Positions 1 through 5,039 of a DNA stretch of 5,039 nt are shown one piece after another. The stretch spans positions 1 to 5,039 of the forward strand of contig CALMAV010000440.1 in NCBI GenBank assembly GCA_937859895.1, written 5' to 3'. Numbering within the stretch: the stretch's first letter is position 1; every line of letters starts with the position of its first letter. Below the pieces are notes generated by a model that made no database searches, was not told the origin of the DNA, and saw nothing but the letters and a program-made list of their open reading frames with translations. The stretch comes from an uncultured Bryobacterales bacterium (GTDB taxonomy: Bacteria; Acidobacteriota; Terriglobia; Bryobacterales; Bryobacteraceae). A program made the translations under genes and the position numbers.

Positions 1-378
1 CACGTCGGCGCTGGCCCGGAGGTAGAGCCGAACGTCCAGTGAAACCTGCTCATTGCGGCTGCGCCCGGTATGGATCTTTGCCGCCAGCGGACCCACTTTC
101 TCCCCTAGCTTACGAATTACGAACGTGTGGATATCCTCGTCCGTGGCACCACGCAGGTAATCCGGGTCTTGGGCTTCTTCGCTAATCTCCTGGAACGCCG
201 CAACCAGTTTCAGGCATTCGGGTTCGCTAAGAATGCCCTGCGCATACAGAGCGCGGGTGAAGGCCTGTGAGCCTTCCACATCGGCAAAGATCAGCTTGCC
301 ATCAAAGTGTAGTGAGCCCGAAAAGTCTTCGAATACCTTCGAAGGTCCGGACTCGAAAGTTCCGCCCCAAAGCTTCAT
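1..378 (-). CDS. argH: Argininosuccinate lyase, N-terminal 126 residues (runs off the left edge)
   Basis: Last enzyme of arginine synthesis: a cytosolic homotetramer that splits argininosuccinate into arginine and fumarate. Translating the minus strand from the ATG at 378 gives an open frame to the window edge, beginning MKLWGGTFESGPSKVF, the usual start of this family. Further on, DVEGSQAF (about residues 34-41) matches the conserved D-x-x-GSxA substrate-binding region. DEDIHTFV followed by AKIHTGRSRNEQV (about residues 80-113) matches the family's HTGRSRN(D/E)Q block. The catalytic serine loop lies in the missing C-terminal part. The start codon is 4 nt after the argG stop. A weak purine-rich ribosome site (GAAGAAG, 386-392) lies inside the argG end, so the two genes are probably translationally linked. 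It belongs to the argF-argG-argH operon and should share its ArgR control. Confidence 0.96.
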   Translation of the reverse strand, partial: MKLWGGTFESGPSKVFEDFSGSLHFDGKLIFADVEGSQAFTRALYAQGILSEPECLKLVAAFQEISEEAQDPDYLRGATDEDIHTFVIRKLGEKVGPLAAKIHTGRSRNEQVSLDVRLYLRASADV

Positions 379-382
379 GCGC

Positions 383-1594
383 TTACTTCTTCAGCGAAGC
401 TTCGACCTTGATGGGCAGGCCCACAATATTGATAAAACCGAGGGCGTCCTTCTGGTCGTAGCTGGCGCCCATGGTGAAACTGGCAATGTCCAGGCTGTAC
501 AAGCTATTTGCGCTCTTACGGCTAACTGGCTCCAGGTTGCCCTTGTATAGGCGCATGGTAATCTCACCAGTCACCCGCTCGGCCACTTTGGCGAAGAATG
601 CGTCAAGCGATTCGCGTAAAGGTGTGAACCAGAGCCCGTTGTAGACCATCTCAGCGTAGTCGAGCGCCAACTTCTGCTTGTAGTGTAGTGTTGTGCGGTC
701 GAGCGTGAGCGCCTCTAGTTCACGGATGGCAGCCATCAGGATAGTGCCGCCAGGCGTCTCGTAGCAGCCTCGCGACTTCATCCCGACAAAGCGGTTCTCC
801 ACCAGATCAATCCGCCCAACACCGTGCTCTCCACCCAACTCATTCAGCTGTTCCAACAAAGTAACGGCACTGAGCTGCCGCTGGCCGTTCAACGAAACAG
901 GAACACCGTGTTCGAAGCCAACCGTTACGTCAACTGGTTTATTTGGCGCATCAGCCGGGCTCTTGCTGAGCATCCAGATTCCGTCGGGAGCAGCATTGGC
1001 TGGATCTTCCAGTTCGCCGCCTTCGTGCGAGATGTGCCAAATGTTGCGATCGCGGCTGTAAATTTTAGTCGTAGATTGGGCGATAGGAACGCTGTGCGCG
1101 TGGGCATACTCAATCGCGTCTTCGCGCGAGATGATGTCCCACTCGCGCCACGGTGCAATCACCGGTAGCATGGGCGCAATTGCCTTGTAGGTTAATTCGA
1201 AGCGCACCTGATCGTTACCTTTGCCGGTGCAGCCATGGGCGAGCGCATCGCAACCGGTTTGCAAAGCCACTTCGGCCTGGCGTTTCGCTAGTAGCGGGCG
1301 GGCAATGGACGTGCCGAGCAGGTACTTGTATTCATAAACCCCACCCGAGCGAACCAGCTTCCAAAGGTAGTCCGCAACGAACTCCTCGCGCATGTCCTCG
1401 ACATAAACTTCCGAGGCACCGGTTTTCAGCGCCTTCTCTCGAAGTCCATCGAGCTCTTCTCCGCCTTGGCCAATGTCTCCGCAGACGGCCACCACTGAGC
1501 AGCCATAGTTTTCTTTCAGCCACGGGATAATAATGGACGTATCGAGCCCGCCCGAATAGGCAAGCGCGACCTTTTTTGCATTTATTTTGCTCAT
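383..1594 (-). CDS. argG: Argininosuccinate synthase
   Basis: Cytosolic ATP-dependent ligase that joins citrulline and aspartate through a citrullyl-AMP intermediate to make argininosuccinate. The 403 residues fit the common bacterial short form (about 400 residues); the E. coli type is longer. Residues 14-20 are SGGLDTS, the N-type ATP pyrophosphatase P-loop, preceded by VALAY. LLGTSIARP lies near residues 92-100 and HGCTGKGNDQVRFE at 120-133, the citrulline/aspartate-binding signature. YSRDRNIWHIS is near 179-189, GRIDLVENRFVGMKSRG at 260-276 and YDQKDALGF near 379-387. The protein looks complete and no key motif is missing. The ATG at 1594 is preceded by a good ribosome site (GAAGGGA, 1599-1605). 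It lies 86 nt behind argF and 4 nt ahead of argH on the same strand. I see no promoter in the argF-argG gap, so it is probably co-transcribed from the argF promoter. Confidence 0.98.
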   Translation of the reverse strand: MSKINAKKVALAYSGGLDTSIIIPWLKENYGCSVVAVCGDIGQGGEELDGLREKALKTGASEVYVEDMREEFVADYLWKLVRSGGVYEYKYLLGTSIARPLLAKRQAEVALQTGCDALAHGCTGKGNDQVRFELTYKAIAPMLPVIAPWREWDIISREDAIEYAHAHSVPIAQSTTKIYSRDRNIWHISHEGGELEDPANAAPDGIWMLSKSPADAPNKPVDVTVGFEHGVPVSLNGQRQLSAVTLLEQLNELGGEHGVGRIDLVENRFVGMKSRGCYETPGGTILMAAIRELEALTLDRTTLHYKQKLALDYAEMVYNGLWFTPLRESLDAFFAKVAERVTGEITMRLYKGNLEPVSRKSANSLYSLDIASFTMGASYDQKDALGFINIVGLPIKVEASLKK

Positions 1595-1680
1595 AGATTC
1601 CCTTCATGTTGCACTAGGCAACGCGGCACAACTCTCTCGCAGAGCCTAACTCGTGGGGTGGTACGCCGGAAGTGAAGCTT

Positions 1681-2622
1681 CTACTGCAGCAGGGTGAGAA
1701 GAAGCGCCTTCTGGGCATGCAAACGATTCTCGGCTTGCTCGAAGACTATAGACTGCCCAGACTCAAGAACGGCATCAGTAACCTCCAGCCCGCGCTTGGC
1801 AGGAAGGCAGTGCATGAAGGCTGCATCCGGCCGTGCTTGCGCCAGTAGAGCTTCATTGACCTGATACGGAGCGAATATCTGCTCTCGCAGCTCAGCTTCA
1901 TCCTCTTGGCCCATGCTTGCCCACACATCGGTATAGACCGCGTTGGCTTGCTGGACTGCTTCGAAAGCATCCGTGGTGACCTGGATGGAACCGCCGGTTT
2001 CGTCGCTCAGTTCGCAAGCAGCTTCCACGATCTCAGGTCGCGGTCCATAAGCGGCCGGGGTTGCCACAGTGCAGTGCATGCCCAGACGAGCACCGCACAA
2101 TAGCAGCGAGTGGGCTACATTATTGCCATCGCCAACGTAGGCTAGCTTTAATCCCCGCAAACGTCCAAAATGCTCTCTGAGCGTGAACATATCCGCTAAC
2201 GCCTGACAGGGATGATAGAGGTCCGTTAGAGCATTGACGACCGGAATCGCTGACCACTGCGCCAGCTCATCAACAGTCTCTTGGGCGTAGGTACGCGCCA
2301 CAATACAATCTGTCCAACGTGCCAGATTACGGGCGATATCTTTGATCGGTTCTCGTTCGCCAACCATGCCGCTTTGAACAACACAGTCCCCGCCAAGTTG
2401 CTTGATTGCCAACTCGAAGGTCATGCGAGTTCGCAGCGATGGTTTCTCGAACAACAGGGCAAGGTAAAGCCCTTCCAAAGCACGGGCAAAACGCTGCCGG
2501 GATTGCTTCACCTGCTGTGTCAGGTCCAGAAGCCCGAGAAGCTCAGAAATGGAGAGGTCCAGGTCGTGACGAAAGGATCCCACGCTTCTGGGAACTGCTG
2601 GAAGTTGTACCTGCGCGGCCAC
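1681..2622 (-). CDS. argF: Ornithine carbamoyltransferase
   Basis: Transfers the carbamoyl group from carbamoyl phosphate to ornithine, giving citrulline; the family acts in the cytosol as a trimer. The 313 residues match the usual length. Carbamoyl-phosphate residues are visible as FEKPSLRTR (58-66; the family often has STRTR, so this is the S-L-R-T-R variant) and HPCQ (137-140). Ornithine-side motifs are DVWASMG (232-238) and HCLPA (271-275, with the conserved cysteine at 272). The DxxxSMG loop favours ornithine over acetylornithine or aspartate as substrate. The start is a GTG at 2622, chosen because a perfect AGGAGG (2632-2637) sits 9 nt upstream and the protein then begins at a normal place before the first helix. 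It is the first gene of the arg operon, directly behind tandem ARG boxes, so repression by ArgR with arginine is expected. The name argI would be equally possible. Confidence 0.97.
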   Translation of the reverse strand: MAAQVQLPAVPRSVGSFRHDLDLSISELLGLLDLTQQVKQSRQRFARALEGLYLALLFEKPSLRTRMTFELAIKQLGGDCVVQSGMVGEREPIKDIARNLARWTDCIVARTYAQETVDELAQWSAIPVVNALTDLYHPCQALADMFTLREHFGRLRGLKLAYVGDGNNVAHSLLLCGARLGMHCTVATPAAYGPRPEIVEAACELSDETGGSIQVTTDAFEAVQQANAVYTDVWASMGQEDEAELREQIFAPYQVNEALLAQARPDAAFMHCLPAKRGLEVTDAVLESGQSIVFEQAENRLHAQKALLLTLLQ

Positions 2623-2631
2623 CGAATCAGG

Positions 2632-2637
2632 CCTCCT
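2632..2637 (-). promoter_or_regulatory. Strong ribosome binding site deciding the GTG start of argF
   Basis: On the minus strand this reads AGGAGG, a full match to the anti-Shine-Dalgarno complement, 9 nt before the GTG at 2620-2622. It justifies choosing the GTG start. It directly abuts the ARG box at 2639-2652. Confidence 0.85.
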
Positions 2638-2638
2638 C

Positions 2639-2652
2639 TGAATAATTATTCA
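2639..2652. promoter_or_regulatory. ARG box 1, perfect palindromic ArgR operator half-site pair
   Basis: TGAATAATTATTCA is a perfect 14-bp palindrome and agrees at every position with the ARG box core consensus TGAATWWWWATTCA known from E. coli ArgR and relatives. It sits 17-30 nt upstream of the argF start codon, in front of the first gene of an arginine operon, which makes chance an unlikely explanation. ArgR is a hexamer that binds pairs of such boxes when arginine is present; the argR gene itself is not in this window. Confidence 0.88.
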
Positions 2653-2658
2653 ACACTA

Positions 2659-2672
2659 TGCATAATTACACA
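2659..2672. promoter_or_regulatory. ARG box 2, imperfect partner box
   Basis: TGCATAATTACACA matches the ARG box core at 11 of 14 positions (mismatches at positions 3, 11 and 12). Its centre is 20 bp from that of box 1, so the two 18-bp boxes would be separated by 2 bp, close to the 2-3 bp spacing of known tandem ARG boxes and on the same helix face. A weaker partner next to a strong box is common in ArgR operators. Confidence 0.7.
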
Positions 2673-2691
2673 GATGCGGCGTAAGTTGCAA
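2662..2691 (-). promoter_or_regulatory. Candidate argFGH promoter overlapping ARG box 2
   Basis: On the minus strand TTGCAA (2686-2691, 4/6 to TTGACA) is followed after 18 nt by AATTAT (2662-2667, 4/6 to TATAAT). The -10 element would lie inside ARG box 2 and the start point beside box 1, so bound ArgR would block it. The matches are only moderate and other -10 choices exist in this AT-rich stretch. Confidence 0.35.
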
Positions 2692-2749
2692 GCCAACCTG
2701 GGTATGTGGGTCTCGATCCAAGAGTTTGTGAACGTGAAATCGAGATCAA

Positions 2750-3721
2750 CTACTTCAAGGTGTATCGACATATCTGCCGAGGGTCCACAATTTTAATTGA
2801 TACGTCAACTCGTGGGTTGAGGCCCAACTTAATCGGAGGCTTAATATCGCTCAGTTTTGGCAGTCCGCACACCAGTAGAAACTCTTCGCTCCGTTTATCT
2901 TCTGCCAGCTGTTGATCTCGAAAATAAAACACAGGTCTTATGGCAAGAGGCCCAGCAGGTGTAACAATCACCCGATTGGTTCCTATGAGTCTAAACTCAC
3001 CATTAAACTCTTGTGCTGAACTCTCTTTGAAGATTCTAGCTACGAGCGCAACTGGGCGGGGATAGCGAGCATTTGAGGCACGTGTTCTTTCTGCAAGTAG
3101 CACGTTATACAAAGCATGATAGCCATCCGAGTCGAACAAGAACTCATCCCAAGTGATCCGTCGGTCTCCGAATTTTAGCCGAATCCAATCGCTGAGATCT
3201 TGATGTGACTGAATTCGAGCTGCTAGGGCAAGTATGCCTTTAGCAGTTCTGAAGTAGGGTTTTAGAACCTCATCGGTCCGAATATATTCATGTCCTAACG
3301 GTTCTTCCTCTCGCTTGTTCTGGGGAGATCGGCGTCTCAGAGCGCCAAACCCATAAGTCTGTTTTTGTAAGGCCTCCATGAGGATGTGAAGGCGAAACTC
3401 TGCGGCCTGCCCTTGCGCAACCTTACTAAGAATAGGAACAGCATTGGGACCAATCCTACGGATCACCTGTGAGTTTGCGACAAAACGCTTCACGGTCTCT
3501 TCAATGTTGAATCGACAGTTGTCAGAATGTTGTACGTTCGGCCACAGGCTGAAATAAGCTGGAACGATGATGATCTCGTTGCCGACGGTCTTGGAATAAG
3601 CTCTAACACCTTTGACTCGACAACGGCACCAAAAGCAGACAACCTCTCCATGTGTCTCTTTCTCGAAAGCTGAAGCAGAAATGTCCTGGCCTTGATTAGA
3701 CGCGAGCCGCGCACGACTCAT
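2750..3721 (-). CDS. Uncharacterised protein with an N-terminal CxxC...HxxxC zinc-like cluster
   Basis: I do not recognise a named family. From the chosen start the protein has about 323 residues. Near its N-terminus it has C29-F-W-C32-x-C34, then a beta-rich stretch ending in H65-S-D-N-C69. This CxxC...HxxxC layout suggests a structural zinc site, loosely recalling the zinc-ribbon head of CoiA-like proteins, though I see no nuclease motif to support that link. The rest is soluble and mixed, with a basic stretch (LRRRSPQNKR), a helix-rich middle (YFRTAKGILALAARI) and TWDEFLFDSDGYHALYNVLL-type sequence before a beta-rich end. There is no signal peptide or membrane segment. An ATG at 3763 would add 14 residues but lacks a ribosome site. 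The ATG at 3721 has GGGGAG upstream (GGAG 5 nt away) and is preferred. Sampled GC (28-30 of 60 bases) is below the arg genes (33-37 of 60), which fits acquired DNA. It lies upstream of argF but the ARG operator intervenes. Confidence 0.75.
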   Translation of the reverse strand: MSRARLASNQGQDISASAFEKETHGEVVCFWCRCRVKGVRAYSKTVGNEIIIVPAYFSLWPNVQHSDNCRFNIEETVKRFVANSQVIRRIGPNAVPILSKVAQGQAAEFRLHILMEALQKQTYGFGALRRRSPQNKREEEPLGHEYIRTDEVLKPYFRTAKGILALAARIQSHQDLSDWIRLKFGDRRITWDEFLFDSDGYHALYNVLLAERTRASNARYPRPVALVARIFKESSAQEFNGEFRLIGTNRVIVTPAGPLAIRPVFYFRDQQLAEDKRSEEFLLVCGLPKLSDIKPPIKLGLNPRVDVSIKIVDPRQICRYTLK

Positions 3722-3810
3722 CATTGCTCCCCGTTTAGACGCTTGCGACGGAGCGGTAGCCATTCGGCGATAGTAGCGTAAGCAGGACTGCAGGTTCTGT
3801 CGCCTACACC

Positions 3811-4352
3811 TTACCTACTCGACTCCGATACAGACCCGACATGATTCGAAATACCAGATCCCATTGGGAGTGATGCGCAACGTTTAAGCGAGTTTGCAGG
3901 AGTTGTAGTAGGCGAAGTGTGGCGCGATTACCGCCCTATGGCTTTCCTACTTCTTACTGGACCTGTTGGTGAGGCGTTTGATAGGCGCATGTGCATCCGT
4001 ATCTTGAGGCTCTGCCGTTCGATATGCGACGTGCAGATGCGATTGGGATTTGACCCGCGCTGATCACCACTGCGACTTCCTCCATTACCTCGGCGAGTGA
4101 ATAGCGCTGTTCACTTTCGCGGGGCGGAGTACAGAATTTACCGAGTTGAACGTAATCGCAGCAGTCGTGGGGATTTGAATCGACAGCCTGAATATATGCC
4201 TGTAATCCATCTGTCGTTAGCTGAAGCGTTGTGTCGCACTGGGAGCTCAACGGAGTTTCGGTGTGAACTCGAAAGCGTCTTTGCCTGTCGGCTTGCCCGT
4301 GACACTACCTGCCGCTAGCGTTCGCGATTGCCCATCCATACGCATCAGAGTC
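3811..4352 (-). pseudogene. Decayed IS1-family transposase remnant, several frameshifts and stops
   Basis: No single frame is intact, but minus-strand pieces in successive frames line up with the C-terminal two-thirds of IS1-type DDE transposases as I remember them. In order they are TGKPTGKDAFEFTPKLR then TGA (4247-4249); LQLTTDGLQAYIQAVDS through EQRYSLAEV and VVISAG (about 4228-4054); NPNRICTSHIERQSLKIRM (from 4050); then, after another shift near 3982, IKRLTNRSSKK followed by TAG (3947-3949) where the family has Trp. HFAYYNSC follows, then TAA (3884-3886), TLRITP, and after a last shift GSGISNHVGSVSE to TAA (3811-3813). The second catalytic Asp (TTDG) and the Glu (HIERQ, codon 4018-4020) survive. 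The N-terminal HTH and first Asp (DEIW region) are not found. The 98-residue open frame at 3954-4250 is part of this relic and not a gene. The upstream limit is approximate. Confidence 0.82.
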
Positions 4353-4369
4353 ACGGAGCTCTGGTCCGC

Positions 4370-4398
4370 CTGGCTAATTAAGCTACTGGCGATATAAC
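4370..4398 (+). promoter_or_regulatory. Candidate promoter of the ArsR-type regulator gene
   Basis: CTGGCT (4370-4375, 3/6 to TTGACA) and TATAAC (4393-4398, 5/6 to TATAAT) are 17 nt apart and point toward the ATG at 4423. Between them and the gene lies TGTCAA-CA-TTGAACA (4407-4421), an imperfect inverted repeat that could serve as a self-operator for the repressor. The -35 is poor. Confidence 0.4.
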
Positions 4399-4422
4399 TC
4401 TGATGCTGTCAACATTGAACAC

Positions 4423-4755
4423 ATGATAGGCACAGCAAGCACGACTAGCCGAATGGAAAAATCGGAGAACGCACCTGGGCCTCTCACTCCGCGGCAGATT
4501 GCGAAGATTGCTCGTGCTCTGGCTGAACCGCGTCGCTTAGCCATTCTTAAGCAACTTGGCCAATCTTGCGATCCAGTCACTTGTAGCGCACTAACACTGA
4601 ATGGCGAAGTGAGCGCTCCGACAATTTCACATCACCTGAGGGAGTTGGAGAACGCAGGTCTAATCGAGGTAACGCGACACGGCAAGTTCGCCCATTTAAC
4701 ACTGCAACGCCCGGTGCTGGAAGCCTACCTCAGTTCCCTTCGCGAGATCCTGTAA
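4423..4755 (+). CDS. ArsR/SmtB-family winged-helix transcriptional regulator
   Basis: The 110 residues match the small one-domain size of ArsR-type repressors, which bind operator DNA as dimers. After an N-terminal tail, IARALAEPRRLAILKQL (about 29-45) is the typical first helix pair. VSAPTISHHLRELENAGLI (63-81) is the recognition helix region with the hallmark SHHLxxLxxAGL. RHGKFAHLTL (85-94) forms the wing, and a C-terminal helix (VLEAYLSSLREIL) should dimerise. The classic metal-binding ELCVCDL is not present. C49 and C54 (CDPVTC) lie just before the recognition helix and might sense metal or redox state, but this is inference. ATG 4423 gives the full frame; ATG 4453 (MEKSEN) is an alternative, and neither has a clear ribosome site. 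The gene converges on tRNA-Leu, ending 31 nt before it, and has no neighbouring target gene in the window, so the effector is unknown. Confidence 0.88.
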   Translation: MIGTASTTSRMEKSENAPGPLTPRQIAKIARALAEPRRLAILKQLGQSCDPVTCSALTLNGEVSAPTISHHLRELENAGLIEVTRHGKFAHLTLQRPVLEAYLSSLREIL

Positions 4756-4786
4756 ACCTTCATACCTGAATCAAGGGGGAACCACT

Positions 4787-4875
4787 TGGTACTGGAGGTG
4801 GGGGTTGAACCCACATGAGAAGTGAATCCCGCGGGATTTTGAGTCCCGTGCGTCTGCCAATTCCGCCACTCCAGC
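4787..4875 (-). tRNA. tRNA-Leu, anticodon CAA, with encoded CCA
   Basis: The minus strand folds as a class II tRNA. The 5' acceptor strand GCTGGAG (4869-4875) pairs with CTCCAGT (4791-4797) with a G-U at the first pair, followed by discriminator A (4790) and encoded CCA (4787-4789). The D arm contains GGCGGAATTGGCAGACGC. The anticodon stem CGGGA/TCCCG encloses CTCAAAA, giving anticodon CAA at 4839-4841 for the UUG codon. A long variable arm (GGGA/TCTC stem) and the T arm GTGGG-TTCAACC-CCCAC follow. A long variable arm with discriminator A is typical for leucine. It lies tail to tail with the ArsR-type gene. I see no clear terminator hairpin after it. Confidence 0.96.
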
Positions 4876-4896
4876 ACACTAGGTCGACTGTTTGAC

Positions 4897-4905
4897 AGTA
4901 TATCA
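4897..4905 (-). promoter_or_regulatory. Extended -10 promoter candidate for tRNA-Leu
   Basis: On the minus strand this reads TGATATACT, a TGn motif joined to TATACT (5/6 to TATAAT). Its end is 21 nt before the tRNA 5' end, giving a leader of roughly 14 nt, as expected for a stable RNA gene. No good -35 lies 16-18 nt upstream, which an extended -10 can tolerate. The inverted repeat ACTGT-TTG-ACAGT (4887-4899) overlaps it. Confidence 0.5.
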
Positions 4906-4989
4906 ACGCTTTCCTAACGACACTTTCCAAGGCCGGCAAAGCCGAAATTGTAAGCTCATTAAAACTCAGCAGTAGCTGTTCTTTGCGCG

Positions 4990-4998
4990 TGTTATACT
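4990..4998 (+). promoter_or_regulatory. Extended -10 promoter candidate for the right-edge gene
   Basis: TGTTATACT carries the TGn extension and TATACT (5/6 to TATAAT). It ends 19 nt before the ATG at 5018, leaving room for a short leader that contains the GGAAGG ribosome site. No convincing -35 is seen. Confidence 0.45.
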
Positions 4999-5017
4999 CC
5001 CGCGGAAGGTATATCAG

Positions 5018-5039
5018 ATGCAAATTGCTAAACGAGCGC
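5018..5039 (+). CDS. Start of a plus-strand gene, first seven codons only
   Basis: ATG at 5018 follows a good ribosome site (GGAAGG, 5004-5009, 8 nt away) and an extended -10 promoter candidate. The frame reads MQIAKRA and stays open to the window end. Seven residues are too few to name a product. Several pyridoxal-phosphate aminotransferases start in a similar way (M-x-[IL]-A-K-R), but that is only a weak resemblance. The call rests on promoter plus ribosome site plus start codon in the right order. Confidence 0.45.

Noticed and set aside
233..550. Plus-strand open frame spanning the argG-argH junction
   Set aside because: It is a shadow of two clear minus-strand genes, with no ribosome site or family resemblance.
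1153..1530. Plus-strand open frame of 125 codons
   Set aside because: It is antisense to the ATP-binding half of argG; the composition is that of a shadow frame.
2711..2745. Inverted repeat TCTCGAT...ATCGAGA behind the zinc-cluster gene as a terminator
   Set aside because: The 7-bp stem has a 21-nt loop and no T-run follows it on the minus strand.
2281..2796. Plus-strand open frame of 171 codons
   Set aside because: It is antisense to argF and its operator; argF carries every family motif and owns this stretch.
3764..3810. Terminal inverted repeat of the IS relic
   Set aside because: I compared this stretch with the sequence near 4353-4440 and found no convincing matching end; the left end of the element seems lost.
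3954..4250. Minus-strand open frame of 98 codons as a separate small gene
   Set aside because: Its first part is the TTDG segment of the decayed transposase and its end is out-of-frame translation of the HIERQ region; it also needs a TTG start.
4097..4318. Plus-strand open frame of 73 codons
   Set aside because: It is antisense to the transposase relic, has no ribosome site and no recognisable protein features.
4933..4943. Small hairpin CGGC-AAA-GCCG as a terminator
   Set aside because: A 4-bp stem without a T-run, between divergent promoters where no transcript is expected to end.
4760..5023. Minus-strand open frame of 87 codons
   Set aside because: It reads through the tRNA-Leu gene; the stretch CWSGGIGRRTGLKIPRDS is translated tRNA sequence, a familiar false gene.

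Overview
The window is a chromosomal segment from a moderately GC-rich bacterium. The decayed transposase is of an IS1-type lineage that I associate with Acidobacteriota (Terriglobia). Together with the arginine gene order and the ArsR-type regulator this makes an acidobacterium my best guess, but that is inference and not proof.

Left half (1-2691, all on the minus strand): a compact arginine biosynthesis operon transcribed argF -> argG -> argH, with argH running off the left edge. The three enzymes are consecutive. ArgF makes citrulline from ornithine and carbamoyl phosphate, ArgG joins citrulline to aspartate, and ArgH splits argininosuccinate into arginine and fumarate. argG and argH are separated by 4 nt, argF and argG by 86 nt. 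Upstream of argF there is a perfect 14-bp ARG box palindrome and a second, 11/14 match placed 20 bp further upstream. This is the layout expected of an ArgR-repressed operon.

Middle (2692-4422): a minus-strand gene for an uncharacterised cytosolic protein of about 323 residues with a probable zinc-binding C-x2-C...H-x3-C cluster, somewhat lower in GC than the arg genes. Behind it lies a heavily decayed IS1-family transposase, readable only by changing frame several times and passing through stop codons. The roughly 660 bp without an intact gene is therefore mostly explained as a transposon remnant.

Right part (4423-5039): a plus-strand gene for a small ArsR/SmtB-type winged-helix repressor converges on a minus-strand tRNA-Leu(CAA) gene with an encoded CCA end. 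Beyond the tRNA, a short intergenic region holds two divergent extended -10 promoter candidates, one for the tRNA and one for a plus-strand gene of which only the first seven codons are inside the window.

Overall, a conserved arginine operon and a tRNA gene bracket a short accessory segment (zinc-cluster protein, dead transposase, ArsR regulator). I see no clearly new defence or mobile system. The best leads are the ArgR operator, the unassigned zinc-cluster protein and the reconstructable transposase relic.
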